The translations under genes were made by a program, and so were the position numbers. From Nonomuraea jabiensis (lineage in GTDB: Bacteria > Actinomycetota > Actinomycetes > Streptosporangiales > Streptosporangiaceae): a DNA stretch of 64,000 bases. Positions 8,895 to 19,123 of the stretch are shown one piece after another. The first letter of the stretch is position 1, and each line of letters opens with the position of its first letter. The DNA is taken from the NCBI RefSeq assembly GCF_014204795.1, contig NZ_JACHMB010000001.1:12924501-12988500 (forward strand), read 5' to 3'. The notes below the pieces were generated by a model. It searched no databases. It saw only the letters and a program-made list of their open reading frames with translations, and was not told the origin of the DNA.

Positions 8895-8912
8895 GGAGAA
8901 CGATCGTTCTCC
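8895..8912. promoter_or_regulatory. TetR operator 1
   Basis: The perfect 18-bp palindrome GGAGAACGATCGTTCTCC lies between the divergent hydrolase and TetR genes, 23 bases from the hydrolase start. It shares the half-site AGAACG with operator 2. Confidence 0.75.
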
Positions 8913-8930
8913 GCGTATGTCCACTACAGT

Positions 8931-8948
8931 AGAGAACGCTGGTTCTCT
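8931..8948. promoter_or_regulatory. TetR operator 2
   Basis: The sequence AGAGAACGCTGGTTCTCT has perfect 7-bp arms (AGAGAAC/GTTCTCT) around four bases. It ends 17 bases before the TetR GTG start. The two sites are 36 bases apart centre to centre, which suits autoregulation plus control of the divergent hydrolase. Confidence 0.7.
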
Positions 8949-8965
8949 GCGCAACTGGAGCTCTC

Positions 8966-9532
8966 GTGATCGATGAGGAAACAGCACGTGACCAGGTCGT
9001 CTCCACCGCCGACCGGTTGTTCTACGCCCACGGCGTCCAGGCCGTCGGCATGGACGCCGTCCGCACCGAGGCGGGTGTCTCGCTGAAGCGCATCTACGCC
9101 CTGTTTCCCTCCAAGGACGACCTCGTCCTGGCAGTGCTCCGCCACCGGGCCGAGCAGTGGGACACCGGCGTGGCCCGCGCCCTCGCCGCCGCCCGCACGC
9201 CGCGCGACCGGATGCTGGCCGTCTTCGACTTTCTGGCGGAATGGTTCCGCCAGGACGACTTCCGGGGCTGCGCCTTCATCAACTTCTTCGGCGAACTGGC
9301 CGGTGGCAGCAGCCGGGTCGCCGAGGCGGTCAGGGAGCAGAAGACCTCTTTCCAGCGCCATGTCGCCGACCTGGTCCGCGAGGCGGGTGGTCCCGGTTAC
9401 CTCGCCCCGCAGCTGGCCCTGCTCGCCGAAGGCGCCCAGACCACGGCCGCCATCACCGGGGACCCCGCCACGGCCGCCCACGCCCGCGCCGCCGCCGAGA
9501 CCCTCATCGGGGCGGCATGCCCCGCAACGTAG
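8966..9532 (+). CDS. TetR/AcrR family transcriptional regulator
   Basis: A 188-residue TetR-type repressor. The N-terminal three-helix DNA-binding domain (about 10-55) shows RLFYAHGVQAVGMDAVRTEA followed by GVSLKRIYALFPSKDDLV. The rest is the all-helical ligand-binding and dimer domain, with GCAFINFFGEL. It resembles the subgroup next to small oxidoreductases and hydrolases. The GTG start at 8966 has no strong ribosome binding site. Two palindromes in the divergent intergenic region are probably its own operators. The ligand is unknown. Confidence 0.85.
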   Translation: MIDEETARDQVVSTADRLFYAHGVQAVGMDAVRTEAGVSLKRIYALFPSKDDLVLAVLRHRAEQWDTGVARALAAARTPRDRMLAVFDFLAEWFRQDDFRGCAFINFFGELAGGSSRVAEAVREQKTSFQRHVADLVREAGGPGYLAPQLALLAEGAQTTAAITGDPATAAHARAAAETLIGAACPAT

Positions 9533-9816
9533 GGCGGACCACCACACAAGCGACTCAGAGTCACTAGACCGTTACATGATCGAACCCTCGGCAACACGAC
9601 CCACATCGGACCGGTGGGCGGCGGTAACACCACCCGGACCGGCTCGCTATCGCCGTTGACCGTTCGGTTGCCGCTCACGGGCCGACACCACCTTGATGGC
9701 CCACATCGCCCCCGTGGTCGGCGACGGGAGCGGCGACGGCACCACCTGGCCGGAGCGGGTCACCGACGAGGAGTACGCCGCCCTGGCGACCGTCGACGGT
9801 TGAGCCTGAGGGCGGA

Positions 9817-10887
9817 TCAGCTCTCGGCGACCAGCGCCCGGCCATGGTCCTCCGTCGCGATGTAGGTCCGCAGGTGCGGGTGGCGGCCGCCGACGGCGAT
9901 GTCCCGCCAGTACCGCTGCAACGCGTTGCCGGTGGCGAAGCCGCTGGGCCCGTGCAGGTCGAGCATCAGTTCCACGGCGGCCCGGCAGTCGCGGGCGGCG
10001 TACGACAGGTCCATCTCCAGCCGCGCGCGTCCGGCCGCCGAGACGTCGCCCGCGTCGACCTCCTGCGCGGCGGCGAGCATGGTGCGTTCGGCGCGGTCCA
10101 CGAGCAGTGTCGCCTCGGCCAGCCAGTGCCGTGCCGCGGGCGAGTCGCCCATCCGCGCGTACGCCGTCATGAACGGCTTGCGGTCCGAGGCGAACAGCGC
10201 GTGCACGACGTCGAGCGCGCCGCGTGCCGCGCCGACCACCGGGGCGAGGACCGTGAGCCCGTAGAAGACCTTGGCGGAGGGTGTCGGCGGCCCGGCCGGG
10301 CTCACTCGTTCCGCCGGTACCAGCAGGTCCTGGGCCACGACGGTCTGACTTCCGGTGCCACGCATGCCGGCGGAGTGCCAGGTCCGTTCGACGGACAGGT
10401 CGGCCAGGGGGATCACCGCGATCGAAAACGTACCGTCGACGATCAATCCGAGGAGGGCCCAGACCGCGTCCTCGCAGCCGGAGACGTAGGGCCAACGGCC
10501 GTTGATCCGGATGCCGCCCGGCTCGGGTGTTCCGATGCCGTCCGGCCGGCCCGATCCGCAGGCGAGTGCGTCCGGGTCGGCGTGGACGTCGGGTGGAACC
10601 GCGTCGCGGAAGGCCTCCTCGACGAAGGTCTTGCCGGTCGCGCAGGTACCGGCGATCCAGGCGGTGGACGGGCAGTACCGGCCGACCTCCGCGAGGCGGC
10701 GGGTGACGGTGCCGGCGTCGGCCCAGGCCCCGCCGAACCGTTCGGGCGTCCTGAGGGCGAACCCGCCGTGACGGCGGACCACCTCGAGGCTGTCGGCGGT
10801 CGGGCGGTCCTGCCGCTCGGTCTTCTCGGCGTTATCGAGGAGGATGCGGAGCTGGTCCTGAGGGATGGTGTCGGATGTCACGTCCAT
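9817..10887 (-). CDS. Acyl-CoA-dehydrogenase-fold flavoprotein
   Basis: A 356-residue protein of the acyl-CoA dehydrogenase superfamily, closest in look to flavin-dependent hydroxylases of the HsaA/DszC type. GGFALRTPERFGGAWAD and CPSTAWIAGTCATGK (N-terminal helical domain), RINGRWPYVSGCEDAVWALL (middle beta domain), HSAGMRGTGSQTVV, and a C-terminal four-helix bundle ending in DLHGPSGFATGNALQRYWRD are visible. The catalytic base of true dehydrogenases is not obvious, which favours a monooxygenase or similar role. It is divergent from an AraC regulator with 99 bases between starts, so regulation by it is likely. Substrate unknown. Confidence 0.75.
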   Translation of the reverse strand: MDVTSDTIPQDQLRILLDNAEKTERQDRPTADSLEVVRRHGGFALRTPERFGGAWADAGTVTRRLAEVGRYCPSTAWIAGTCATGKTFVEEAFRDAVPPDVHADPDALACGSGRPDGIGTPEPGGIRINGRWPYVSGCEDAVWALLGLIVDGTFSIAVIPLADLSVERTWHSAGMRGTGSQTVVAQDLLVPAERVSPAGPPTPSAKVFYGLTVLAPVVGAARGALDVVHALFASDRKPFMTAYARMGDSPAARHWLAEATLLVDRAERTMLAAAQEVDAGDVSAAGRARLEMDLSYAARDCRAAVELMLDLHGPSGFATGNALQRYWRDIAVGGRHPHLRTYIATEDHGRALVAES

Positions 10888-10986
10888 CGACCCAACCAGG
10901 CGCGGCCGCCGGCGACCATGTCCGATCGGCCCGGACGCATACGCGTACGTCCCCTTTCGCGGCGGCGCGCGGCCTACGATCCGTTC

Positions 10987-11889
10987 ATGGACATGATCAG
11001 CGAGGTGATCGGCACCGTCCGTGCCGGCAACGCCTACGCTCGCCGGATCACGGAGTCCGGGTCGTGGGGCGCCCGCTACCCCTCCTTCGCGGGCGTCGGG
11101 TTCCACCTCGTCCTGGGCGGCACCGGCTGGCTGGTGCTGCGAGGCGGCGAGTCGATCGCGTTGCACCCGGGTGACGTCGTGCTCGTCCCGTACGGCACCG
11201 AGCACGGGCTCAGCCACACGCCGTGCGCGCTCGGCACACTGCCGGTGGCGAGCATGGGCCCGGAGCCGCCGCGTCCCGGCCCGTCCGACTTCGAGTTCCT
11301 CTGCGGGGCCTACCGCCTGGACAACGGCAAGGTCCACCAGTTCCTCCGCGCCCTGCCGGACGTCATCGCGATCTCACCGGACTACGACCGTCACCCGCAG
11401 CTTCGGTCGCTGGCGGCCCTGCTCGGCGACGACGTGTCCGAGCCCCGGCCGGGTGACGAGGCGACGCGGTCCGCGCTGGTCGACCTCACGCTCGTCCACG
11501 CGCTGCGCCACTGGCAGGAGCAGTCCGGCGATGAGGCGTGGCCGAGGATCACCGATCCGGGGATCGCCGCGGCGCTGCGGGCGATCCACGACGCGCCGGA
11601 CGGCCGGTGGACGGTACAGCGGCTGAGCGAGATCGCGGGCATGTCCCGTACGACCTTCGTCCGGCGGTTCACCGACCTGCTCGGCAAGCCGCCGGCGACG
11701 TACCTGACCGGATGGCGCCTCACCCTCGGCGCCCGCCTGCTGCGCGAGACCTCGGCGCCGCTGGCGGCGATCGCCCGGCAGGTCGGCTACTCGACGGAGT
11801 TCGCGTTCGCGAACGCCTTCCGGCGGGAGTACGGCGTCTCACCGGGCCGATTCCGGCAGAACATGCGGGTCGCCGCGGCCAGCCGATGA
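10987..11889 (+). CDS. AraC family regulator with N-terminal cupin
   Basis: A 300-residue activator type. The N-terminal AraC-binding/cupin domain (about 1-140) has FHLVLGGTGWLVLRGGE and LHPGDVVLVPYGTEHGLSH. The C-terminal double HTH (about 200-295) has LSEIAGMSRTTFVRRFTDLL and the family signature IARQVGYSTEFAFANAFRR followed by EYGVSPGRFRQ. It matches the cupin_6-type AraC regulators that usually sit divergent from a single oxidoreductase gene, as here. ATG 10987 starts the domain; the open frame continues far upstream only as antisense of the neighbour. Confidence 0.88.
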   Translation: MDMISEVIGTVRAGNAYARRITESGSWGARYPSFAGVGFHLVLGGTGWLVLRGGESIALHPGDVVLVPYGTEHGLSHTPCALGTLPVASMGPEPPRPGPSDFEFLCGAYRLDNGKVHQFLRALPDVIAISPDYDRHPQLRSLAALLGDDVSEPRPGDEATRSALVDLTLVHALRHWQEQSGDEAWPRITDPGIAAALRAIHDAPDGRWTVQRLSEIAGMSRTTFVRRFTDLLGKPPATYLTGWRLTLGARLLRETSAPLAAIARQVGYSTEFAFANAFRREYGVSPGRFRQNMRVAAASR

Positions 11890-11907
11890 CACATCCGCGG
11901 TGCGGTC

Positions 11908-12045
11908 TCATACGGTCAGGCGGCGGATCGTGGCGAAGCCGCCGGCGAGCATGACGGCCACGGCGGCGAGGATGCCGGTGACGCCGGTGGCGAGGATGCC
12001 GGTGACGCCGGTGGCGATGAACCGCTGAGCCGACCAAGCCGTCTC
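11908..12045 (-). pseudogene. C-terminal membrane-helix fragment
   Basis: On the minus strand the frame ending at 11908 encodes a plausible transmembrane tail: an 8-residue repeat ATGVTGIL occurs twice, followed by AAVAVMLAGGFATIRRLTV and the stop. The repeat is the translation of a 24-bp tandem duplication. Upstream of about 12045 the frame turns Arg-rich and not protein-like, so this looks like a 3' remnant. No family is recognised. Confidence 0.3.
11968..12015. repeat. 24-bp tandem repeat, two copies
   Basis: Bases 11968-11991 are repeated exactly at 11992-12015 (core GATGCCGGTGACGCCGGTGG). The repeat lies inside the membrane-helix fragment and keeps its reading frame. Confidence 0.8.
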
Positions 12046-12177
12046 CGCGTCCGTCACCCAGGAACGCCGGCCACTGCGAGCACGGCGGGAAGCGGCAGCA
12101 CGCGCTCGGCCTCTGCGGCCTCGCCGAGCAGACGGCCGGGTACTCATGGACGGTCGCCCTGCGGGTAAGGGCGGGCC

Positions 12178-12634
12178 ATGAGGACACTCGTGAAGACCGC
12201 CACCGCCGTGACCGCCACCGCGGTGGTCGGCGGTCTCGCCACCGAAGCGGACTCCCGTCGACCGCTGGGACTGCAAGTCTCCGGGCAAGCGGCACAACCA
12301 GGAGTGGTACATCAAGGGCCCCTACCTCGACAAGGTCGGCCGCTGGGGCTACCTGATCTACAACCGGCACAGCGGACAGTGCCTCAACGTCGCGGGCGCC
12401 GACACCCGCGCCGGCGCCCGGGTGATCCGGTGGCCGTGCAACTCCAAGCACCAGAACAGCCTCTGGTACTGGAAGCGCAACGACTACGGCACGGGCCAGC
12501 GCCTGGCGAACTCCAACAGCAACCCCCAGCCAGAGCCTCTTCTTCTGATCCCCCGCCCTGACCACACCTCACCGGCGGCCGACCCCGACCCCCTCCAACT
12601 CGGACTCGGCCGCCGCTCCACGCCCGACACCTGA
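12178..12634 (+). pseudogene. Frameshifted secreted ricin-B lectin protein
   Basis: An ATG at 12178 with AAGGG upstream starts a signal-peptide-like sequence (MRTLVKTATAVTATAVVGGL). The mature part is in a different frame: from about 12257 it reads VDRWDCKSP, EWYIKG, then YLIYNRHSGQCLNVAGADTR and ARVIRWPCNSKHQNSLWYW, a clear ricin-B trefoil repeat with the Q-x-W type ending. A shift of frame near 12245-12257 separates export signal and lectin. Only about one trefoil repeat remains before a Pro-rich, non-homologous tail. Natural frameshift, sequencing error, or two fused remnants are all possible; loss of function is the simplest reading. Confidence 0.6.
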
Positions 12635-12876
12635 GCCCAGAGCACCGCAGCAGCGAGAACACCGCACGTCACCACCCAGAGGGACCACAGCCACACATCC
12701 AGAGCCCTCTCCACAACCGACCAGCCCGCGCCTCCAAAGCCCAGGGCCCCCACAACGAGCAGCCCACATCCAGAGCCCCGGACTGCCACAACCGGGCGGC
12801 CCACGTCCAAAGCCCGGACTGTCACTACCGGCTAGCCCAGCACGCACCAAAGGCTTCAGACCACGCAAGCAACCCG

Positions 12877-12957
12877 CACACCACAGCCCCTGAGACGACG
12901 CGAGCCCGCCCACACACCACAGCCCCTGAGACGACGCGACCAGCCCGCACACCGCAG
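12877..12957. repeat. 36-bp imperfect tandem repeat
   Basis: A 27-base core beginning CACACCACAGCCCCTGAGAC occurs at 12877 and exactly again 36 bases later at 12913. A degenerate third copy begins near 12948. It lies in the gene-free interval between the lectin pseudogene and parE. Confidence 0.75.
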
Positions 12958-13301
12958 CCCCCGGACAACCCCGAGCCGCCCACATCAACGCCCCTCGGAC
13001 CGTCACGGAGGAGCGAGCAAGGGACGCATAGGGATCTGGAGCCCCGCTCCGCGCGTCAGAGCCTCGAGGGGCCGCGATGAGCCCCGACCCGGCGCATGAC
13101 TCCAGGAGATCGCCAAACGGCCCTGCATGACGCCCCAGAGCCGCGCCCGCGTGCCTCAGTAGCTCCTCAGACCGTCCCCATCGACCTCACCAGCCCCGCA
13201 GAGCGTCTCCTTGGCCCCTGGGCAGTCTCTCCCGGCCCCCTGGGACAGGTGTCTTCCCCGGGCCCTCTGGGGGCCTCCTCTGGACCTCCTGGGGTCTCTG
13301 G

Positions 13302-13347
13302 CCCCGGGACAGCCTCTCCCTGGGCCCCGGGACAGCCTCTCCCTGGG
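13302..13347. repeat. 23-bp perfect tandem repeat, two copies
   Basis: Bases 13302-13324 and 13325-13347 are identical (unit starts CCCCGGGACAGCCTCTCC). Diverged relatives (GGGACAGGTG, GGGCAGTCTCTCCC) extend to the left from about 13205. Confidence 0.8.
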
Positions 13348-13550
13348 CGCCCGCGGCGGTCTCTCACTGGGCGTCGTGGACAGTCTCCGAGCCGCCAGCC
13401 GCCCACCCAACCTCACCGCAACAGCAGAACCGCTACGGCGTCCCCACCGGCGGGACAGAACCGCAAGGCGTCCCCACCGGACGAAAGAGCAGCCACGCGT
13501 CCCGATCGGACCGCGGAGCAGCCACGCGTCCCCACCGGACCGCGGAGCAG

Positions 13551-15617
<2,067 letters not shown>

Positions 15618-15864
15618 TCCAGCTCCCCTGGTCTAGGCATCGAACACGTGTGCGTAGCTTACCGTTCTTCCCACACGCGCGCGTACAAGCTTGCCACGCC
15701 GACGCGTTTGCCGTTACCAACCGGCTGATCGTCATTACTTTGGGACACATTCCGCTCTGGGCGTAGAGAGGGGGCGGTTGGGAACGTCCACGTCCGGTTA
15801 GATGTTGTTCCAAGTGACTGACGCCAGATCCTCGCTTCGGCGGGGGTGACCCGAAAGGCGATAC

Positions 15865-16095
15865 GTGACTGGAGCTCTCGCCCCCGTTAAGCCGCTGACG
15901 GCCCTCGACCGCTGCGACCGCTGCGGCGCCCAGGCCTACATTCGCGCGACCCTGCCTGTGGGTGGGGAGTTGCTGTTCTGCGCCCACCACGGGCGTCAGC
16001 ACATCGCAGCGCTGCGCGAAAAGGGTGCCGACATCCTGGACGAGTCGGCTCGACTCAGCGAAACCCGTTCAACTGCCCCCAACGACGAGCGCTGA
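15865..16095 (+). CDS. Small DUF7455-type zinc-ribbon-like protein
   Basis: A 76-residue actinobacterial protein. ALDRCDRCGAQAYIRATLP and ELLFCAHHGRQHIAALREKG give a CxxC plus CxHH pattern suited to one metal ion, followed by a helical acidic tail. It matches the small conserved proteins found near hrdB/parE in Streptomyces and relatives (now DUF7455); function unknown. The GTG start is divergent from parE, with a 247-base intergenic region. A strong hairpin follows 40 bases after the stop. Confidence 0.75.
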   Translation: MTGALAPVKPLTALDRCDRCGAQAYIRATLPVGGELLFCAHHGRQHIAALREKGADILDESARLSETRSTAPNDER

Positions 16096-16135
16096 CGCAG
16101 CGCCTGTCGTGCTGAGATAACCACATATAGCGATA

Positions 16136-16179
16136 CGCAGAACGGCGACCCCGGCACCGCCCGGGGCCGCCGTTCTGCG
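16136..16179 (+). terminator. Strong hairpin terminator
   Basis: CGCAGAACGGCG at 16136 pairs with CGCCGTTCTGCG ending at 16179. The stem continues inward through CCCCGG/CCGGGG-type pairs to a short loop. It follows the DUF7455 gene. Confidence 0.8.
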
Positions 16180-16823
16180 TTCAGCCACTCGGATATGCCC
16201 AAAGACACGCCGTTATGCATGGAGAACGGCGACATGCGAGCTGAACGGCTGGTGTACGCGCAGACACGCGGCGACGCGACAGACACACCACTTCGCGGGC
16301 AGGCGCGCGACTTGGCACGCGGACACGCCACTACGCGCTGATTGCACGGCTTCGCGAGCAGACATGCCATTACCCGCTAAATGCGCGGCTTCGCGGACAG
16401 AGGCGCAGATGTGCGTATGGACATACGGGTGCTCACACAGACCCACCCCCACAGACAAGTACCGCAATCCCTGGCGCACCGCCGCCCCCTGCGCACGCCA
16501 GCGCCCCGTGTGCACGCCGCCGTCCCCCTGTGCGCACAGGTATCTCGGCGTGCACGCAAGGGGATGGCGGCGTGCGCGCAGGTATCTCGGCGTGCGAGCT
16601 GTCATCCTCGTGAGCGCGTCGGCGTCCGAGTGTGCGGCATCGCAGGGCGCCAGAGCCGCAGGGCCACCCGGGACCGACGACGACGCGGCCGTCCGCGGAG
16701 TAGCAGCCGTGCCCAGAGCAGTGGCCGTGCGCGGAGCAGCGGCCGTAAGCAAAGGAGCGGCCGTAAGCAGAGCAGCGGCCGTGCGCAAAGCAGCAGCCGT
16801 GCCCTAAGTGACGGTGAGGCCGG
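16180..16823. other. Gene-free interval with several repeat types
   Basis: Between the terminator and the GNAT gene there is no convincing gene. 16230-16400 holds degenerate units containing CGCGGGCAG, GCGGACACGCCACTACGCGC and GGCTTCGCG(G/A)(G/A)CAGA. 16500-16610 holds units around GTATCTCGGCGTGC (two copies, at about 16540 and 16583). 16682-16807 is a regular 18-bp array listed separately. Frames through the interval are Arg/Ala-rich and change with each repeat type. Confidence 0.55.
16682..16807. repeat. 18-bp tandem array, seven units
   Basis: Seven consecutive 18-base units, from 16682 to 16807, share the core GCAGCGGCCGTGCGCAAA with changes at a few positions; most keep GGCCGT or AGCCGT in the middle. 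The plus strand reads as a six-residue Ala/Val repeat. The array ends 16 bases before the GNAT stop codon, and no export or start signal accompanies it, so it is treated as a minisatellite and not a gene. Confidence 0.85.
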
Positions 16824-17564
16824 TCAGCGGACTCGGTAGTGGTATCGGTCCACGATCTCAAATCCCTCGCCACGATAGAGAGACTGCGCGGCCAGGTTCG
16901 GGGCTGTGGTGACCAGGTAGGCGAATTTCGCATCCGCATGCCGCACGAGCGCCCGGATGACCGCGCGAGCCAGTCCTCGGCGGCGGGCCTGGGGCAGGGT
17001 GGCCATGCAGTAGATCCCAAGCGTGTCACTCTGCAAAGACGCATCGTCCCGAGACGCACCGTACGTCCCGGTCTGGGGTACGGCCCGGCCGACGGCCAGC
17101 GCCACGTCGTCCTCCTCGAACGCCGCATACCAGGCGGGCACCCCGGTGCAGATGCGCTCAGCGTCCTTGAACCCGGTGCCGTAACGACCGTCCACGGCCC
17201 ACCACGTCTCCAGCCAGCCCTGCCAAGGCCGGTCCTCGATCCTCACCTGGTGAGAGAGCGGAGGAACGGCGGGCGAGCCTGCCATGATGACGGTCGGATC
17301 GACCAGTTCATAGCCTCTGCGCTCCAACTCCTCGTCCAGCCCGGGCGTGGCGTTCGGCCCCAGCGAGAAGACGCAACGCTGTCCGCGCTCCCCGTAGAAG
17401 GCCTCCGCCGCCTTGATGGCCCCGTCGAGGTCGGCGGGCTCGTCCAGAGGGAGCACCGAGTTGGCCCGCTTGGTCACGCCACCGGCGTAACGGAGCACCC
17501 ATCCGTCGTGAATGCGCTGCTCGTAGGCGGGCCAGGCCTCATGGACGAGAAGGTCGAAATTCAC
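16824..17564 (-). CDS. GNAT family N-acetyltransferase
   Basis: A 246-residue protein with a C-terminal GNAT fold. The acetyl-CoA motif is TLPQARRRGLARAVIRALVR (R-x-x-G-x-A), followed by YLVTTAPNLAAQSLYRGEGF, the usual motif B. The N-terminal half (AWPAYEQRIHDGWVLRYAGG, VTKRANSVLPLD) matches the actinobacterial subgroup with an N-terminal pseudo-GNAT domain. The acceptor is unknown. ATG 17564 directly starts the conserved sequence. It is alone in its transcription unit, with the stop next to the 18-bp array. Confidence 0.85.
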   Translation of the reverse strand: MNFDLLVHEAWPAYEQRIHDGWVLRYAGGVTKRANSVLPLDEPADLDGAIKAAEAFYGERGQRCVFSLGPNATPGLDEELERRGYELVDPTVIMAGSPAVPPLSHQVRIEDRPWQGWLETWWAVDGRYGTGFKDAERICTGVPAWYAAFEEDDVALAVGRAVPQTGTYGASRDDASLQSDTLGIYCMATLPQARRRGLARAVIRALVRHADAKFAYLVTTAPNLAAQSLYRGEGFEIVDRYHYRVR

Positions 17565-17914
17565 CCGCGCAGCCTAGCCGACCCACCAAAACGCCCGCCC
17601 TCCTGCATACCGGTCACCGATTGCCGGGGTTGAAGCCTCCCCGAGAACGACCTCGACGGCGTGCCGCCGGGCCGGGCGCCGACGCCCGAGCAGGCTTGGT
17701 ACCGCGCCGGGGAGCTTGCGCCCGAGGCCGACGATTCAGCGAAGAACGTGGCCCAGTGGGCGCCGTTGCGGCGGCCGGCCATGTCCACCCGGTGAGCGTC
17801 ACCCTGGACAGGGCCCGGCCACGGTCGGCGGGTGGTGCCCACTTGGGCCACCGTAAAAGATCGTGACAGGGACGGCGGGAAAGCCTCCGACCAGGGGCAA
17901 TAAGGTAGGGGGTT
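17565..17914. other. Intergenic interval with a coding-like scrap
   Basis: A 350-base interval between divergent GNAT and yaaA genes. The plus strand from 17634 to the TGA at 17793-17795 reads as ordinary protein: LPENDLDGVPPGRAPTPEQA, WYRAGELAPEADDSAKNV, AQWAPLRRPAMSTR. There is no start codon with a ribosome binding site, and an in-frame stop lies just upstream, so it is probably a 3' relic of a lost gene. The last 100 bases should contain the yaaA promoter; no strong match is visible. Confidence 0.35.
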
Positions 17915-18661
17915 GTGCTGATCCTGTTGCCGCCGTCCGAGGGGAAGGCGCCCGAAGGCAGCGGGCCGCCCGTCGGCGAGCTGTCCTTCCCCGCCCTCGA
18001 CAAGGCCCGCAAGCGCGTGCTGAACGCGCTCGTACGGGCCTCCAAGCGCCGCGACGCCCTCGACGTGCTCGGCCTCACGCCCGGGCTGGCGGGCGAGCTG
18101 GCCAAGAACGCCGCCCTCAAGACCGCCCCCACCCTGCCCGCCGCCGATCTCTACACCGGCGTCCTCTACGACAACCTCGGGCTGGGGACCCTCGACGACG
18201 CGGCGCGGAGGCGGGCGGAGGAGTCGGTGCTGATCTTCTCCGGCCTGTGGGGGGTGGTGAGGATCACAGATCTCATCCCGCCGTACCGGCTCTCGATGGG
18301 CGTCAATCTCCCGCCTCTCGGCGGGCTGGCCACGTTCTGGCGGCCGTTGATCGCCAAGGAGCTGGACCGGGTCCCGGGGCTGGTGGTGGATCTCCGTTCG
18401 GCCACGTACGCGAGCGCCTGGCAGCCTGGGGCGCGGTCGGTGACGGTACGGGTGTTCCGGGACGGCAAGGTCGTCAGCCACATGGCCAAGGCGACCCGGG
18501 GCGAGATCGCCCGCGCCCTTCTGGGGCACGACGCCGCTCCGGACACCCCTGATGAGCTGGCCAAGATCCTCGATGCCCTGGGCTACACCGTCGACCTAAC
18601 CGAGCCCGCCCGCGCCAACCGCCCCTGGACCCTTGATGTGCACGTCACCGACCCGGCGTAA
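17915..18661 (+). CDS. yaaA: Peroxide stress protein YaaA family (UPF0246)
   Basis: A 248-residue YaaA/DUF328 protein. The N-terminus LILLPPSEGKAPEGSG is the family signature. LIFSGLWGVVRITDLIPPYR and NLPPLGGLATFWRP continue the conserved core, and VVDLRSATYASAW follows. E. coli YaaA lowers free intracellular iron during peroxide stress and binds DNA; this function is transferred by family. The length agrees with the family. GTG 17915 is the start because AGGGGG lies just upstream (AAGGTAGGGGGTT). Confidence 0.88.
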   Translation: MLILLPPSEGKAPEGSGPPVGELSFPALDKARKRVLNALVRASKRRDALDVLGLTPGLAGELAKNAALKTAPTLPAADLYTGVLYDNLGLGTLDDAARRRAEESVLIFSGLWGVVRITDLIPPYRLSMGVNLPPLGGLATFWRPLIAKELDRVPGLVVDLRSATYASAWQPGARSVTVRVFRDGKVVSHMAKATRGEIARALLGHDAAPDTPDELAKILDALGYTVDLTEPARANRPWTLDVHVTDPA

Positions 18662-19093
18662 GGGGCGCGGGCTGTCCAGGCGTGTCGCTGATCGCAGGGG
18701 CCGCCGGTTTCCCGCCCTTGGTGATGGCGCCCCTCGACGGTGACGGTCCGTAGCGACGGCCCTCCGCGGCGGGTGCGTCTTTACACCTCCGCAACCGGCG
18801 CGGGTGGCCGGTCCGTCGGGGTGCTTGAGTGCCCACGGTGGCGGGTGGGGCATGGATACGAGATCGGGCGCGGCGCATTCACCCCGGCCTCGGGCGCGTC
18901 GGAGGCGCGTTGCGGCTGCGGGCCATGATCGTCGGCAGCGTCCGCATGATCGAGGGCCGCCCGGGCGCGTCGTACGACCGCGGACGCTGGACAAGCGCGG
19001 CATCAGCGGTGTGGCGGGGCGCCCCGCATTGCGGTGGAGGGTAACGGCAGTGTGACAGGCGCCAGTGGTGCAGTGGGGGCGGTGGTAGTGCGG
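18662..19093. other. Gene-free interval left of the insertion sequence
   Basis: About 430 bases between yaaA and the insertion sequence. I see no gene, RNA or clear terminator. Composition turns GTG/GGC-rich toward the right end (GGCAGTGTGACAGGCGCC, GTGGGGGCGGTGGTAGTG), matching the sequence on the far side of the element, so the insertion sequence probably landed in one continuous GC-skewed spacer. Confidence 0.5.
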
Positions 19094-19097
19094 CTAG

Positions 19098-19117
19098 CCC
19101 CGTTTTCCGCATGTGAG
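19098..19117. repeat. Left terminal inverted repeat of the insertion sequence
   Basis: CCCCGTTTTCCGCATGTGAG, an exact inverse match to 20798-20817. The transposase stop codon begins 6 bases inside it. Confidence 0.92.
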
Positions 19118-19123
19118 CGATCT

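Larger units (their letters stand above)
12635..13550. other. Gene-free, repeat-rich interval beside parE
   Basis: About 0.9 kb with no convincing gene on either strand. The left half (12640-13010) is C/A-rich on the plus strand with degenerate copies of CACAGCCC- and AGCCC-containing units. The right half (13190-13550) has CTCTCCCTGGG- and GCGTCCCCACCGG-type units. Long frames through it are low in complexity (Arg/Gly/Pro) and look like shadows of composition. No promoter or RNA could be assigned. Confidence 0.6.

Noticed and set aside
9696..9803. A 35-codon plus-strand frame (MAHIAPVVGDGSGDGTTWPE...) after the TetR gene
   Set aside because: Reads like protein and may be a gene scrap, but has no ribosome binding site and nothing to support a function; too weak to list.
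12569..13006. A 145-codon frame on the minus strand in the repeat-rich interval
   Set aside because: Built of Gly/Leu/Cys/Trp repeats that follow the DNA repeats (ASSQGLWC twice); no ribosome binding site or homology.
16213..16788. A 191-codon minus-strand frame through the 18-bp array
   Set aside because: Ala/Thr/Arg-rich translation of repeats, with changing character at each repeat type; no start signal.
16682..16807. CRISPR-like regular array
   Set aside because: Units of 18 bases follow one another directly without spacers, and no cas gene is present.
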